64,000 bases of DNA from Nocardia flavorosea (GCF_015477805.1 NZ_JADLQL010000005.1:1-64000); one strand, 5' to 3'; counted from the first letter of the stretch, positions 33,000 to 42,404 are shown. Made by a program: numbers and translations. Notes: generated from the letters alone by a model not told the origin.

Positions 33000-33342
33000 G
33001 TGGTTGCCTTTGCTAACAGTAAATGTGAATTCTGGAAGCCCGCACAGGGAAGCTGGTACATGGAAACCTCAGCCCCGCAATGATTGTGGAGGAATTTCAA
33101 AGATTTGTCTTGGAAAATCCAGTTTCCGGCTTCCCAATCCGGCTGAGTCAGAGCTCTACTGAGTGTGCGCCCGGTGCGGGCCACCTCGAATCGCAGTCGA
33201 GAACACCGGTTCGACGCCAGGAGTGCCGGAAACCGGTGGTCTGTCACAACACAACCAGTGCAGCCGAAAAGGCCGCTGATGCCGCGTGCCCGACCCCGCA
33301 CCGGGCGCACGCCAAAGCCTATGTCATGAGCGGGGATTCATC
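33000..33342. other. divergent intergenic stretch
   Basis: 343 bp between the XRE regulator and the first of three small rightward genes. The part near 33000-33120 is noticeably less GC-rich than its surroundings, as expected for promoter DNA. No gene or clear operator recognised. Confidence 0.45.
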
Positions 33343-33489
33343 ATGTGCGCAAATGAGCCATTGCCGGTGCGGGTCCGCGGCGAATCCATCGAGCGTCTGC
33401 CCACCGCGTGGGCGTTACCCACGCTCGCCCACCTGGAACTGATCCGTGAAGCCCTGCAGAGTTGGGCCGAGGACGATGAGCATGCCTGA
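33343..33489 (+). CDS. small protein of unknown function (48 aa)
   Basis: MCANEPLPVRVRGE followed by an amphipathic helix (LAHLELIREALQSWAEDD). The ATG has a GGGGA element upstream. Its stop overlaps the next ORF's start region by 8 bp. It is the first of three overlapping small genes opposite the XRE/DUF397 pair. No family recognised. Confidence 0.5.
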   Translation: MCANEPLPVRVRGESIERLPTAWALPTLAHLELIREALQSWAEDDEHA

Positions 33490-33808
33490 CCGGACACCGG
33501 CAGCGGTCGCGCTCATCCGGTTGGATATCCCCGTCGCTGATATCGACCTGCACGCAGTCGCCGAGCGCTACGGATGCCGGCTGCTGCATACGGTGCGAAC
33601 GAACGCCCGGCCGTTCGTCGCCGCGCACGCACTCGCCCGGTACGCCGCCGAATACGATGCGCGCGCCGTCATCGTTCCCGGACTCGCGCACGCCGCCGAT
33701 ATCCGCCGGATCATCACCGAGAACGCCGCGCTCATCACGCCGAACCGGGTCTACCCCCGCGGCTACCGCTGGCACGGAGAGGATTTCACATGCCGTGGGG
33801 AGAGGTAG
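33482..33808 (+). CDS. small protein of unknown function (108 aa), remotely recombinase-like
   Basis: ATG 33482 has AGGA eight bases upstream (an ATG at 33476 is an alternative). The body alternates strands and helices: AVALIRLDIPVADIDLHAVA, HALARYAAEYDARAVIVPGL and RIITENAALITPNRVYPRGY. This rhythm vaguely resembles the catalytic domain of serine resolvases, but the catalytic serine motif is absent, so I do not assign that function. It overlaps both neighbours. Confidence 0.5.
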   Translation: MPDRTPAAVALIRLDIPVADIDLHAVAERYGCRLLHTVRTNARPFVAAHALARYAAEYDARAVIVPGLAHAADIRRIITENAALITPNRVYPRGYRWHGEDFTCRGER

Positions 33809-33948
33809 CGCTCACCGTGGTGATCTTCGGCATGCTCGGCTCGATCGGATACACGATCCTGCTGGCCCGGTCGATCGAACTGGACGAGACAACGCCCCGG
33901 GCACCGTCCGCGCTGGAACGGCTCTTACAGCATTTCCACGTGCGGTGA
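33790..33948 (+). CDS. small single-pass membrane protein (52 aa)
   Basis: MPWGEVALTVVIFGMLGSIGYTILLA is one clear transmembrane helix, followed by a polar tail ending in LERLLQHFHVR. It overlaps the preceding ORF by 19 bp in another frame, so the three small genes are probably cotranslated. Unknown function. Confidence 0.5.
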   Translation: MPWGEVALTVVIFGMLGSIGYTILLARSIELDETTPRAPSALERLLQHFHVR

Positions 33949-34083
33949 ACGGTGCCGAGGACTCGACCGGAAAGACCCCATGCCACGATGGCGCCGGACC
34001 CTCGCACCCGGCGGGATGATCCACCCGGGCCGCCGTCCGGCCACACACCCCGTGTCCCCGAATGCCGCAAGGGCGGCCGAACG

Positions 34084-34671
34084 CTAGTCCACCGGGGCCG
34101 TGGGCGTCGGGTCGGCAGCACCCCTGCCCGCCAGCGCCGCACAGGCCGCGTCCACGGCCGCGGTCCGCAGTTCGTCCACCGGGACGTCGGCGAGCAGGAC
34201 CAGGCAATCACCGAGACCACCGAGTGCCACGATGGCGCGTGCCCGGTCGGCGACACCGGCGTCCGGACCGACCAGCAGCGTGGTGAGCCGGCGACGCCAG
34301 TCCACCACATTCTGCAAAAAGCCCAGTTCGCCCAGGGGCGCGATATCGCGCAGCAGCAGGGCGGTTACTGCGCGGTGCGCGTAGGAGACGTCGAAATAGC
34401 GGGTGAGCAGCTCGCGTGCGTCCACCGGCTCGTTGCCGTACCGCGCCTCGTCCGCGGCGATCACGGCTTCGACATCGTCCACGAGCGGCTGCATCAGGCT
34501 GCGCAGGAGGTCTTCCCGCGAGGCGAAGTGGTAGTACAACGCGGGTTTGGTGATACCCAGGCGTTCCGCGATCTGGCGCAGGCTGGTCTCCCGGATCCCG
34601 TGGGCGGCGAACAGTTCCAGTGCGGCGGCCTGGATGCGGTCACGCGTCTCGGTGGATCGGGCTCTGGGCAT
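34084..34671 (-). CDS. TetR family transcriptional regulator
   Basis: 195 residues with a canonical TetR DNA-binding domain (RDRIQAAALELFAAHG ... LRQIAERLGITKPALYYHFASREDL) and a helical C-terminal ligand domain (LLLRDIAPLG segment). It is divergent from an FAD monooxygenase with a GTAAAC/GTTTAC operator in the gap, so it very probably represses that gene and itself. Confidence 0.92.
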   Translation of the reverse strand: MPRARSTETRDRIQAAALELFAAHGIRETSLRQIAERLGITKPALYYHFASREDLLRSLMQPLVDDVEAVIAADEARYGNEPVDARELLTRYFDVSYAHRAVTALLLRDIAPLGELGFLQNVVDWRRRLTTLLVGPDAGVADRARAIVALGGLGDCLVLLADVPVDELRTAAVDAACAALAGRGAADPTPTAPVD

Positions 34672-34703
34672 CGAACCACCCTAGCGTGTTGACCGCCCGG
34701 TAA

Positions 34704-34734
34704 GTAAACTCGTTTACCGACCGTTAAGTAAACG
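34704..34734. promoter_or_regulatory. TetR operator, GTAAAC-TC-GTTTAC plus an extra half-site
   Basis: A perfect inverted repeat GTAAAC (34704-34709), TC, GTTTAC (34712-34717), and a further GTAAAC at 34729-34734. It overlaps TTGACC (34689-34694) positioned as a -35 for the monooxygenase. It lies in the 74-bp divergent gap, the expected place for the TetR site. Confidence 0.65.
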
Positions 34735-34745
34735 AACGAGGAGCA

Positions 34746-35987
34746 GTGGTGGACATCCTGATTTCCGGCGCCGGCGTCGCGGGGCCGGTGCTCGCGTACT
34801 GGTTGCAGCGCTACGGGTACACGCCGGTGGTGGTCGAACACACCCCGCGACCCCGGCTCGGGCTGGGCGGGCACGCGGTGGACCTCTTCGCACCCGCGAG
34901 CGAGGTGATGGACCGGATGGGCCTACTCCCCCGGCTCCAGGCGGCTCGGGTGGAGACCTCCGCGCTGCGCTACGAACTGCCGGGCGGCTCCTCCATCGAT
35001 GTCGATCTGCGCGATATCTCGGAAGCCTTCGCCGACGACCGGCACCTGGAGATCATGCGGGGCGACCTGGCGACGATCCTGCAGGACGCCACCGCTGACC
35101 GGGTCGAGTACCGGTTCGGCGATTCGATCGCCGCTCTCGCCGAGGACGCCGCCGGTATCGACGTCACCTTCGACAGCGGTCGCACCGGCCGGTTCGATCT
35201 CGTCCTCGGCGCCGACGGCCTGCACTCCGCAGTGCGCCGGCTGATCTTCGGCCCGGAAGACGAGTTGAGCCACCACCTCGGCGGATATCTCGCGGTGGGC
35301 ACCCTGCCGAACTATCGCGAGCTGACGACGCACACGGTGCTGTACAACGCGGTGGACCGGATCGCCGCCATGTACCCCGTGGCGCAGACGGGGCAGGCCC
35401 GCGCCGTATTCCTGTTCCGCCACCCCACCGAACTGGTCTACGACCACCGCGATATCGACGCCCAGCGCCGGCTGCTGCGGACGGAGTACCGCAACGAGGG
35501 CTGGGAGATCCCCCGGCTGCTCGACGAGATGGACCGGGCGGACGACTTCTACCTCGATGCCATCAGCCAGATCCGGATGGACTCGTGGTCGCGGGGGCGG
35601 GTATCGCTGGTCGGGGACGCCGGATACGCCCCGGGTCCCGCGGTAGGCGGCGGCACCACCCTGGCCGTCGTCGGCGCCTACCTGCTGGCGCGGGCCCTCG
35701 CCGAAGCCGGCGGCGCACACCAGCAGGCGTTCACCGTCTACGAACGACAACTGCGCGACTATGTGCGACGCTGCCGCGAGGCGGCGCCCGGTGTACTGCG
35801 CCGCGGAATCCCCCGCTCCCGGGCGCACCTGCGGTTCAACGCCCTGGCCACCCGCCTGCTGACCCGGATGCCGGCTGCGCTGCGCACGCGGCTCCTTGCC
35901 GGTGGCGCGAGCAGCGCTCTGTCGTCGTTCGCTCTCCCGGACGAAGCGGCACCGCCCGAGTTGGACGCGCAGAAACGCGTCGGGTAA
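34746..35987 (+). CDS. FAD-dependent monooxygenase (aromatic hydroxylase type)
   Basis: 413 residues. The Rossmann FAD motif ISGAGVAGPVLAYWL is near the N-terminus. The middle DG motif VLGADGLHSAVRRL is at about 157-170. The second FAD motif GRVSLVGDAGYAPGPAVGGG lies near residues 280-300. This is the group of PHBH/TetX-like hydroxylases that act on aromatic or antibiotic substrates. GTG 34746 or 34749 could start; GAGGAG precedes both. It is divergently controlled by the TetR neighbour, which suggests substrate induction. Confidence 0.9.
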   Translation: MVDILISGAGVAGPVLAYWLQRYGYTPVVVEHTPRPRLGLGGHAVDLFAPASEVMDRMGLLPRLQAARVETSALRYELPGGSSIDVDLRDISEAFADDRHLEIMRGDLATILQDATADRVEYRFGDSIAALAEDAAGIDVTFDSGRTGRFDLVLGADGLHSAVRRLIFGPEDELSHHLGGYLAVGTLPNYRELTTHTVLYNAVDRIAAMYPVAQTGQARAVFLFRHPTELVYDHRDIDAQRRLLRTEYRNEGWEIPRLLDEMDRADDFYLDAISQIRMDSWSRGRVSLVGDAGYAPGPAVGGGTTLAVVGAYLLARALAEAGGAHQQAFTVYERQLRDYVRRCREAAPGVLRRGIPRSRAHLRFNALATRLLTRMPAALRTRLLAGGASSALSSFALPDEAAPPELDAQKRVG

Positions 35988-36321
35988 TCGCCGGATTCAC
36001 CGACTTTTCAGTACGGGACGTGCAATGTGCGCTGCCGGGCCGCGCCCAGATCGGTGTGAGAGCGGTGCCCGATCAGCCCGGATGACGCGCGCCGACGTGA
36101 TGATCGGTGTCCTGCCACGCCGGTCGGCTGTGTAGCCGTGCCGGTGATCGGTGGGTGGGCATCCGGGCTCGCGCAATGTCTTGGCGATACGCGCGCCGTG
36201 GCACGGACAGTGCACGCGCGGGGTCCGGTGACGACGTAGAAGACCAGCGCCGGGGCGCCGCGGCGGCAGCTGGTGCGGCGCCGCCCGGCCGGACGCACGG
36301 GGGCGCGGACCGTTGCCGCGG
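35988..36321. other. intergenic stretch
   Basis: 334 bp between the monooxygenase stop and the stop of the convergent PPOX-like gene. No supported ORF, repeat or terminator was seen. Confidence 0.5.
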
Positions 36322-36813
36322 CTACTTCTTCTCGACTACCCGCTCCCCCTCGCCCGGCTTCCAGATCGTGATCTTCAGGGTGTCGTCGCCGACCTCCACC
36401 GACGATGCGGAGGTGAGGTCGGCGACGAAGAAGTGGTCGAACGCCTGGCCGCGCAGGTCCATCCCGCTGTCCTCGTACAGGAACTCGGCGAAACGAGTGT
36501 GCAGCGCGGTATCCGGATCGTCGACCACGACGCCGAAGAGTTTCGCGTCGCCCTCGGAAACCATGGTGTCGACCGTGGCCGTATGCAGACAGAACCGGGG
36601 ATCGCGCAGCAGATCCCGGAATTTGGTGGTGCCGGGCATACCGGCGATCACCAGTTTCTCCTCGAAAATCATCGGTTCCACCGGGCTGATGCGGGGATAT
36701 CCGTCCGACCGCAACGTCGCGAGCATGCACAGGTTGCCCGTCGCGAGATGGCGGCGGCGGAAGATCTCACTGATATGCGGCGCTTCCGCAGTGAACTCGT
36801 TCCATGTCGTCAT
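36322..36813 (-). CDS. pyridoxamine 5'-phosphate oxidase family (split-barrel FMN) protein
   Basis: 163 residues with a split-barrel pattern: LCMLATLRSDGYPRISPVEPM near residues 28-48, LVIAGMPGTTKFRDLLRDPR, FCLHTATV, and a C-terminal TLKITIWKPGEG. Such proteins bind FMN, F420 or heme; the specific cofactor cannot be told. The ATG at 36813 fits the N-terminus of relatives (MTTWNEF). It follows ppc on the same strand. Confidence 0.82.
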   Translation of the reverse strand: MTTWNEFTAEAPHISEIFRRRHLATGNLCMLATLRSDGYPRISPVEPMIFEEKLVIAGMPGTTKFRDLLRDPRFCLHTATVDTMVSEGDAKLFGVVVDDPDTALHTRFAEFLYEDSGMDLRGQAFDHFFVADLTSASSVEVGDDTLKITIWKPGEGERVVEKK

Positions 36814-36967
36814 GATGCCGACGGTACGACGCCGATATGACAATTCGGAGCACGACGGGCCGCAGCCTTCCCTGTTGCCGCCGAGCGCCGCCGGTCGACA
36901 CCGTCTCGGCGCGTAATGCCCAGAATCCGGGACGGAGCGTTTCAGCGCCCATGGTCCCGGACGGCTG

Positions 36968-39811
36968 TCAGCCCGAATTCCGCAGGGCCGTGGCCAATCC
37001 GTTCATGGTGAGCAGGATCCCGCGTTTGACCAGTTCGGAATCGTCGCCGGCGCGCAGCCGGCGCAGCAATTCGACCTGCATCTGATTCAACGGCTCCAGG
37101 TACGGGAACCGGTTGTGGATGGATTCCGCCAGGGAGGGGTTATCGGCAAGCAGGTGATCGTTCCCGGTGATCGCGGCGTGGATGGCGACCGTCCGGGCAT
37201 GCTCGCGTTCGATCATCCCGAAGATCCGTTCCCGCAGTTCGCTGTCCTCGACCAGTTCGGCATAGCGGGCCGCGATCGCGAGATCGCTTTTGGCCATCAC
37301 CTGAGCCAAGTTCGACAGCACGGTGCGGAAGAACGGCCACCGCCGGTACAGATCCGACAGACGGGCGAGCCGCTCCGGATCGCCGTCCACCCATTCCTCG
37401 AGCGCGGTCCCCGTGCCATACCAGCCGGGCAGCATCACCCGGGCCTGGCTCCACGACATCACCCACGGGATGGCGCGGAGATCGCCGACGGATTTCGTGG
37501 GTTTGCGGGAGGCCGGACGGCTGCCGATATTGAGATCGCCGACCTCGGCGACGGGTGTCGATTGCCGGAAATAGTCGACGAAACCGGGGGTGTCGTGCAC
37601 GAGCCGGGCGTAGGCGGCGCGGGCGCGGGCGGCGAGATCGTCCATGAGGGCGTAGGCGGATTCGGCGTCGGCTCCCAGACCCTCGACATCGAGCAAGGTC
37701 GATTCGAGTGTGCCCGCGATCAGCGATTCCAGGTTGCGGTAGGCCGAACCGGGTTCGGCGTACTTCGCGGCAATGACCTCGCCCTGTTCGGTGAGCCGAA
37801 GCGCTCCGCGCACCGCCCCGGCCGGCTGGGCCAGGATCGCGTCGTAGCTGCGCCCGCCGCCGCGGCCCACGGTGCCGCCGCGACCGTGGAAGAGCCGCAA
37901 CCGGATTCCCTGCTCCCGCGCCAACTCCACCAGATCCAGCTCGGCGCGGTAGAGCGCCCAGTTGGCGGCCAGATATCCGCCGTCCTTGTTCGAATCGGAA
38001 TACCCGAGCATCACCTCCTGGCGCATACCGCGCGCGGCGACCAGCTCCCGGTATTCCGGGACCGCCAGAGCCGCACCGAGCGTGGCCGCACCGGCCGCGA
38101 GATCCTCGATGGTCTCGAACAGCGGCACGATCCCGACCGGGCAGAACGGAGCACCGCCGGCCTCGCCGGGATCGAGCAGGCCCCCCTCCTTCAGCAGCAG
38201 CGCCGCCTCGAGCAGATCGCTGACCGAGGTGCACATGGAGATGATGTAGTTCGGCACCGCCTCCGGCCCCAGCGCGGCCACCACTTCGGCCGCGGCCCGG
38301 ATGATGCCCAGTTCCTTGGCAGCCAGTTCGCTCAGCCGCGCATGCGGACCCAGCAGCGGACGGCGAGTGCGCAGTTCCCCGGTGAGCAGATCCACCCGGC
38401 CGGCTTCGGGCAGGCTCGCGTAATCGGCGTGCACTCCGGCCCACGCCAGCAGTTCGGCCACCACTTCTTCGTGGGTTTCGGAGTTCTGCCGCATATCCAG
38501 GCCCTGCAGATGGAAACCGAACGCTTCCACGGTATGCCGCAGGGCCGCCAGCCGGTCGTCGGCGAGCAGACCGTCCCCGCTCGCACGCAGGGAAGCGTCG
38601 ACGGCATCCAGATCGTCCAGCAGTTCCTGCGGTGACGGGTAAGGGCTGACACCGGTCACCACCGAACCCCGGCCGGTGAAGTCCCGCAGCGGGCTGTCGG
38701 CCGCGGCGACCGAATCCGGCAGGGTCGCCGCGGCATCGCCGGCGCCGGCTCCCACGGCCCGCAGCGCATCGCGTGCGGTCACCGTGAGCCGCGCCCGGAT
38801 GCCGTAGAGCGCCCGGCGGTACGGTTCGTCGGCATGGATATCGGGATCCGGGTATCCCGCATCCGACAGCGCGCGCAACGCCGGCGACACCGGAGCCAGC
38901 CGCGCCGACACCGCGAGCGTTTTCTCCAGCTGCGCCAGATCACGCAGGTACCGCCCGAACGCGACACCAGCAGCATGCGCGGCGGCGGTCCGCACCACCT
39001 CGGCGGTCACGTACGGGTTGCCGTCCCGGTCGCCCCCGATCCACGAACCGGTGCGCAGAATCGGTTTCGGCAGCAGCCGCTGCTCGGGCCAGCGTGCCCA
39101 CAGCGCCGCCCGCACATCGGCGTTGATCGCCGGAATCACGTCGAGCAGTGTCAGGTCGTAATACCGCAGCCCCACCGCGATTTCGTCCTGGATACGCAAG
39201 CGGGACAACCGGATCAGCGCCGTCCGCCACAGGGTGAGCACCTGGCGGCGGATCTCCCGGTCGAGGCCGGGCTGTTCGGCTGCCGGTGCGCGCAGCCGCT
39301 GCCGCATGAGATCGGTGATCCGGGCCTGGGTGTCGAATACCGTGCGCCGGCGGGTCTCGGTGGGATGGGCGGTGATCACCGGCGACACCAGGGCGTCGGC
39401 GAGTAGTTCGGCGACCCGCTCCCCGCGCACTCCGGCCGCGTCCAGCTTGCGGTAGGTGGCGGCCAGCGAGGAATCCTGCGGCGGCTCGCCCGCGGCCTCG
39501 TGCACGGCGCGGCGGCGGTCGCGCTGGATATCCTCGGCCAGATTCGCCAGCAGCACGAAGTAGCTGAACGCCCGGATCAACGGGAGCGCCACCGCGATAT
39601 CCACCCCGGCCAGCATTTCGGCGACCGCGCTGCGCCGCACCTCTTCCCGGCGCACCCGGAACGCCTCCACCCGGACCTTCTCGACGAGGTCGAAAACCTC
39701 CGGCCCCTCGTGATCGCGGATCGTATCCCCGAGTACGCCACCGAGGAACCGGATATCCTCGCGGAGCGGCCGGGTCGCGTCGTTTCCACTACCGGTCTGC
39801 GCATCGCCCAT
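36968..39811 (-). CDS. ppc: phosphoenolpyruvate carboxylase
   Basis: Adds bicarbonate to PEP to make oxaloacetate, replenishing the TCA cycle. The product is 947 residues from ATG 39811. The catalytic His is H149 in ITAHPTETRRR. SWIGGDRDGNP, the MLGYSDSNKDGGY lysine segment and the FHGRGGTVGRGGG loop are intact. The C-terminus is RNSG, near the conserved -NTG end that reaches the active site. Upstream in-frame codons to 39859 are unlikely. It stands alone in a leftward orientation. Confidence 0.96.
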   Translation of the reverse strand: MGDAQTGSGNDATRPLREDIRFLGGVLGDTIRDHEGPEVFDLVEKVRVEAFRVRREEVRRSAVAEMLAGVDIAVALPLIRAFSYFVLLANLAEDIQRDRRRAVHEAAGEPPQDSSLAATYRKLDAAGVRGERVAELLADALVSPVITAHPTETRRRTVFDTQARITDLMRQRLRAPAAEQPGLDREIRRQVLTLWRTALIRLSRLRIQDEIAVGLRYYDLTLLDVIPAINADVRAALWARWPEQRLLPKPILRTGSWIGGDRDGNPYVTAEVVRTAAAHAAGVAFGRYLRDLAQLEKTLAVSARLAPVSPALRALSDAGYPDPDIHADEPYRRALYGIRARLTVTARDALRAVGAGAGDAAATLPDSVAAADSPLRDFTGRGSVVTGVSPYPSPQELLDDLDAVDASLRASGDGLLADDRLAALRHTVEAFGFHLQGLDMRQNSETHEEVVAELLAWAGVHADYASLPEAGRVDLLTGELRTRRPLLGPHARLSELAAKELGIIRAAAEVVAALGPEAVPNYIISMCTSVSDLLEAALLLKEGGLLDPGEAGGAPFCPVGIVPLFETIEDLAAGAATLGAALAVPEYRELVAARGMRQEVMLGYSDSNKDGGYLAANWALYRAELDLVELAREQGIRLRLFHGRGGTVGRGGGRSYDAILAQPAGAVRGALRLTEQGEVIAAKYAEPGSAYRNLESLIAGTLESTLLDVEGLGADAESAYALMDDLAARARAAYARLVHDTPGFVDYFRQSTPVAEVGDLNIGSRPASRKPTKSVGDLRAIPWVMSWSQARVMLPGWYGTGTALEEWVDGDPERLARLSDLYRRWPFFRTVLSNLAQVMAKSDLAIAARYAELVEDSELRERIFGMIEREHARTVAIHAAITGNDHLLADNPSLAESIHNRFPYLEPLNQMQVELLRRLRAGDDSELVKRGILLTMNGLATALRNSG

Positions 39812-39903
39812 GGTCGGACAGTATGGTCGCCCGACCCGTCCCGGTCTGTGACGACGCACACGGCATCGCCCGAACCGTAGTCGATCCGGCCGCCGCGCCC
39901 GGG

Positions 39904-40323
39904 TCAGCCGAGCGGTTGAGAGAACCGCAGGAAGTTACCCCACGGGTCGGCGAAACCGCAGTCACGCACGCCGTAGGGCTGGTCCGCCGGTTCCTGGGTC
40001 ACCCGGACACCGGCGTCCTGCAGCCGCGCGAACGTCGCGTCGGCCGATTCCGTGGTGAAGATGAGTGTCCCGTGCGCGCCGGCGGCGAGCCGCCGCTGCG
40101 CCTCTTCCCGCTGTACCGGGTCCGGCACCATATCCGGTGTCTCCAGGAGGAACTCGAGGCCGGGCTGCCCGGCAGGCCCGACAGTCACCCAGCGCATCGG
40201 GCCCAGCGGTACATCGGCCCGCACCTCGAGCCCGATCACATCGCGATAGAACTCCAGCGCGGCCTGCTGATCGCCGACCATCACGGCGATATGCGACAAC
40301 GCGAGATCTTTACCTGTACTCAT
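39904..40323 (-). CDS. VOC (glyoxalase/bleomycin-resistance-like) family protein
   Basis: 139 residues with two beta-alpha-beta-beta-beta modules: LSHIAVMVGDQQAALEFYRDVIGL at the N-terminus and ATFARLQDAGVRVTQEP ... RDCGFADPWGNFLRFSQP at the C-terminus. A metal-binding His (LSHIAVM) and a Glu (GLEFLLE) are present, so it could be a metalloenzyme. The substrate is unknown. It lies 92 bp upstream of ppc on the same strand. Confidence 0.85.
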   Translation of the reverse strand: MSTGKDLALSHIAVMVGDQQAALEFYRDVIGLEVRADVPLGPMRWVTVGPAGQPGLEFLLETPDMVPDPVQREEAQRRLAAGAHGTLIFTTESADATFARLQDAGVRVTQEPADQPYGVRDCGFADPWGNFLRFSQPLG

Positions 40324-40380
40324 CTATCTCTCCTCCGTACCGGGAATCACCGCGGGCGACCGTCCGCACCGCTGTGGTCA

Positions 40381-40620
40381 CTACTCCGACGCCGCGCGCC
40401 GCCGGAATTCATCGCTCGCCGCATATTCTTCCGGTCGACCGCAGTGCCGGCTCGGCAACCACACCGCGGTCGCGACGATCCCCCACCCGGAGACGAGTTC
40501 GGCGGCGTTGGCCAGCAGATCCGCAGCAGCGCGGCGGAGACCACCGCCATCGTCGCGGTCGTCACCGTCCACAGCCGGTATCCGCGCACCCGCCTCAGGC
40601 CGTCCGAGACACTCCGGTCG
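40381..40620 (-). pseudogene. frameshifted remnant of a small membrane protein (possibly DUF998-like)
   Basis: Two overlapping minus-strand frames each carry half of what looks like one protein end. The first reads SDGLRRVRGYRLWTVTTATM then AVVSAALL (about 40600-40525). The second reads DLLANAAELVSGWGIVATAV then WLPSRHCGR and an -AASE end (about 40525-40381). Joining them by a one-base shift near 40520 gives a helix-turn-helix hydrophobic tail resembling DUF998-type proteins. There is no start and no upstream part, so it is a degraded fragment next to the MFS gene. Confidence 0.35.
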
Positions 40621-40640
40621 TGGTGGCATCGGCGAAGGAC

Positions 40641-41816
40641 CTACCGAACCGGTGCCACGGCAGCATCCCCGGCGAGGACGGCGCGGCAACACAGGATCAC
40701 CAGCAACGCGGTCGCCACGAGTACACCGCTGCTCACGACCGGCCCGAGTGCCCCGAGCCGCGTTCCCAAGGCGAACGCCGCCACCAGCGGGCCCACCACA
40801 GCTCCGATATTGAGCGCGGCGGTCGCATAGGACCCGCCCATGGCCGGCGCCGCCGCGGCCTCGTGCAGGACACGGGCGATCAGGGTGCTGCCGAGCGCGA
40901 AAGACAACGCGCCTTGGACGAAGACGAGGGCCAGCAATACCGGGGGCCGGTCCGCGGAGACCGCCGTCGCGAACCAGCCGGCGCACAGCAGCGGTCCCGC
41001 CACCGCGACGACCACCCCGGGGCGGGCGTCGGACAGCCGGCCGGCGACGGTGACTCCGGCGAACGATCCGGCGCCGAAAAGCACCAGCGCGACCGGCACC
41101 CACAGGCCGCCCAGCCCGGACCGGTCCGTCACCAGCGGGGCGAGGAAGGTGAAGGCACCGAAGGTGGCGGCATTCACCAGAGCGCCGAGCAGCATGACGG
41201 CCAGCAGGCGGGGACGGGTCAGCACGGTGAGTTCGGCGGCGAGGCCGAGGTCACGGTTGTCCGCGTCCCGCGTCCGGGCCGGGATTCCGGTGAGCACGCC
41301 GATCGCGGCAGGCACACAGAGCAGCGCGACCGCCCAGAAAGTGATGCGCCACCCGAACACCGCGCCCAGCAGCGCACCGCCGGGAACCCCCGCGATGGTG
41401 GCCATCGTGGTCCCCGAAAGCAGTATCGCCAGCGCGCGACCCCGCCGGTCGCCGGGAACCAGCCCGGTGGCGGCGGTCATGGCGACGGCGAGAAATCCGG
41501 CGTTGGCGAGGGCTGCCACCACCCTGGTCGCCATCAGCACCGGAAACTCGCCGGTGACAGCCCCGGCGATATGCGCCGCCAGGAATACGAGGACGAAGAC
41601 CAGCAGGCTCGCCCGCACCGGCCGATTCCGGGCGAGGGCCGCCATCAGCGGCGCGCCGACGGCCATTCCGACGGCGAACGCCGAGGTCAGCAGGCCGGTA
41701 TCGGCGATATCGACGCCGAGGTCGGCGGCGATGTCCGGGACGAGCCCGGCGAGCATGAATTCCGAGGTACCCATGGCGAAAATCGCCATGGCAAGCAGAT
41801 AGAGAGCACAAGGCAT
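40641..41816 (-). CDS. MFS drug exporter, Cmx/CmrA chloramphenicol-efflux family
   Basis: 391 residues with 12 predicted helices. The N-terminal stretch LYLLAMAIFAMGTSEFMLAG and the downstream TGLLTSAFAVGMAVGAPLMA and RGRALAILLSGTTMATIAGVP match the Cmx/CmrA group of actinobacterial chloramphenicol exporters. It probably exports phenicols or similar small amphiphiles by proton antiport. Resistance cannot be inferred without testing. No regulator gene is adjacent. Confidence 0.88.
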   Translation of the reverse strand: MPCALYLLAMAIFAMGTSEFMLAGLVPDIAADLGVDIADTGLLTSAFAVGMAVGAPLMAALARNRPVRASLLVFVLVFLAAHIAGAVTGEFPVLMATRVVAALANAGFLAVAMTAATGLVPGDRRGRALAILLSGTTMATIAGVPGGALLGAVFGWRITFWAVALLCVPAAIGVLTGIPARTRDADNRDLGLAAELTVLTRPRLLAVMLLGALVNAATFGAFTFLAPLVTDRSGLGGLWVPVALVLFGAGSFAGVTVAGRLSDARPGVVVAVAGPLLCAGWFATAVSADRPPVLLALVFVQGALSFALGSTLIARVLHEAAAAPAMGGSYATAALNIGAVVGPLVAAFALGTRLGALGPVVSSGVLVATALLVILCCRAVLAGDAAVAPVR

Positions 41817-42050
41817 CTAAGGAACTCCGAGGTGGGAGAGACATGGCATAACGTCTCGCCACCCCGGTCAGCTACCAGAAGGTCGCCGGTGGGCGGTACC
41901 GGCAGCGGAGGGCACCGCCGCGGAACAAGGGATCAGGGGCTGACGGGGGTGACCGACAGCCCTGCCCTGGATGCTTCCGGACTCGACATGGCGGGCACAT
42001 TACCCACCACCCGCTCGCGGCGCATCACCTTTTCCGTCGCCCGGCTCCGG

Positions 42051-42404
42051 TCAGGCGGTGGTATCCGGGCGGACCCGCACGGTCACCCGGCCTTTCTCGT
42101 CGCGCCGGGCCGTCGCATGCCCGCGTATCTGTCCCTCTCGGAAATGCAGCAGGATCGGGCTGCCCTCGCCGAGGAAATTCCGCCACCATGTTTTCTTGTC
42201 GGGCATGGCGACACCGATGACGTATTCGTCCCCCTTCTTCATGAAGTTGACCGGGGTACGGAAGATCCGGCCCGACCGCCGGCCCACGTACTCGATCTCC
42301 ACGAACCCTTTGCTCATCAGCGGCCCCAGAAACGGGACGCGCAGCAGCGCCACCACTCCGGAGTTGAACCCCCGCACCGCACGGCCCATCGATGTCGATG
42401 CCAC
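42051..42404 (-). CDS. deazaflavin (F420)-dependent nitroreductase/quinone reductase family protein
   Basis: 117 residues of the Ddn/DUF385 group: LMSKGFVEIEYVGRRSGRIF followed by RTPVNFMKKGDEYVIGVAMP and KTWWRNFLGEG, then the end RVRPDTTA. These small split-barrel proteins use F420H2, a coenzyme common in mycobacteria and nocardiae, for quinone or nitro-compound reduction. This member is shorter than typical (~150) and may be a non-catalytic variant. Confidence 0.75.
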   Translation of the reverse strand: MASTSMGRAVRGFNSGVVALLRVPFLGPLMSKGFVEIEYVGRRSGRIFRTPVNFMKKGDEYVIGVAMPDKKTWWRNFLGEGSPILLHFREGQIRGHATARRDEKGRVTVRVRPDTTA

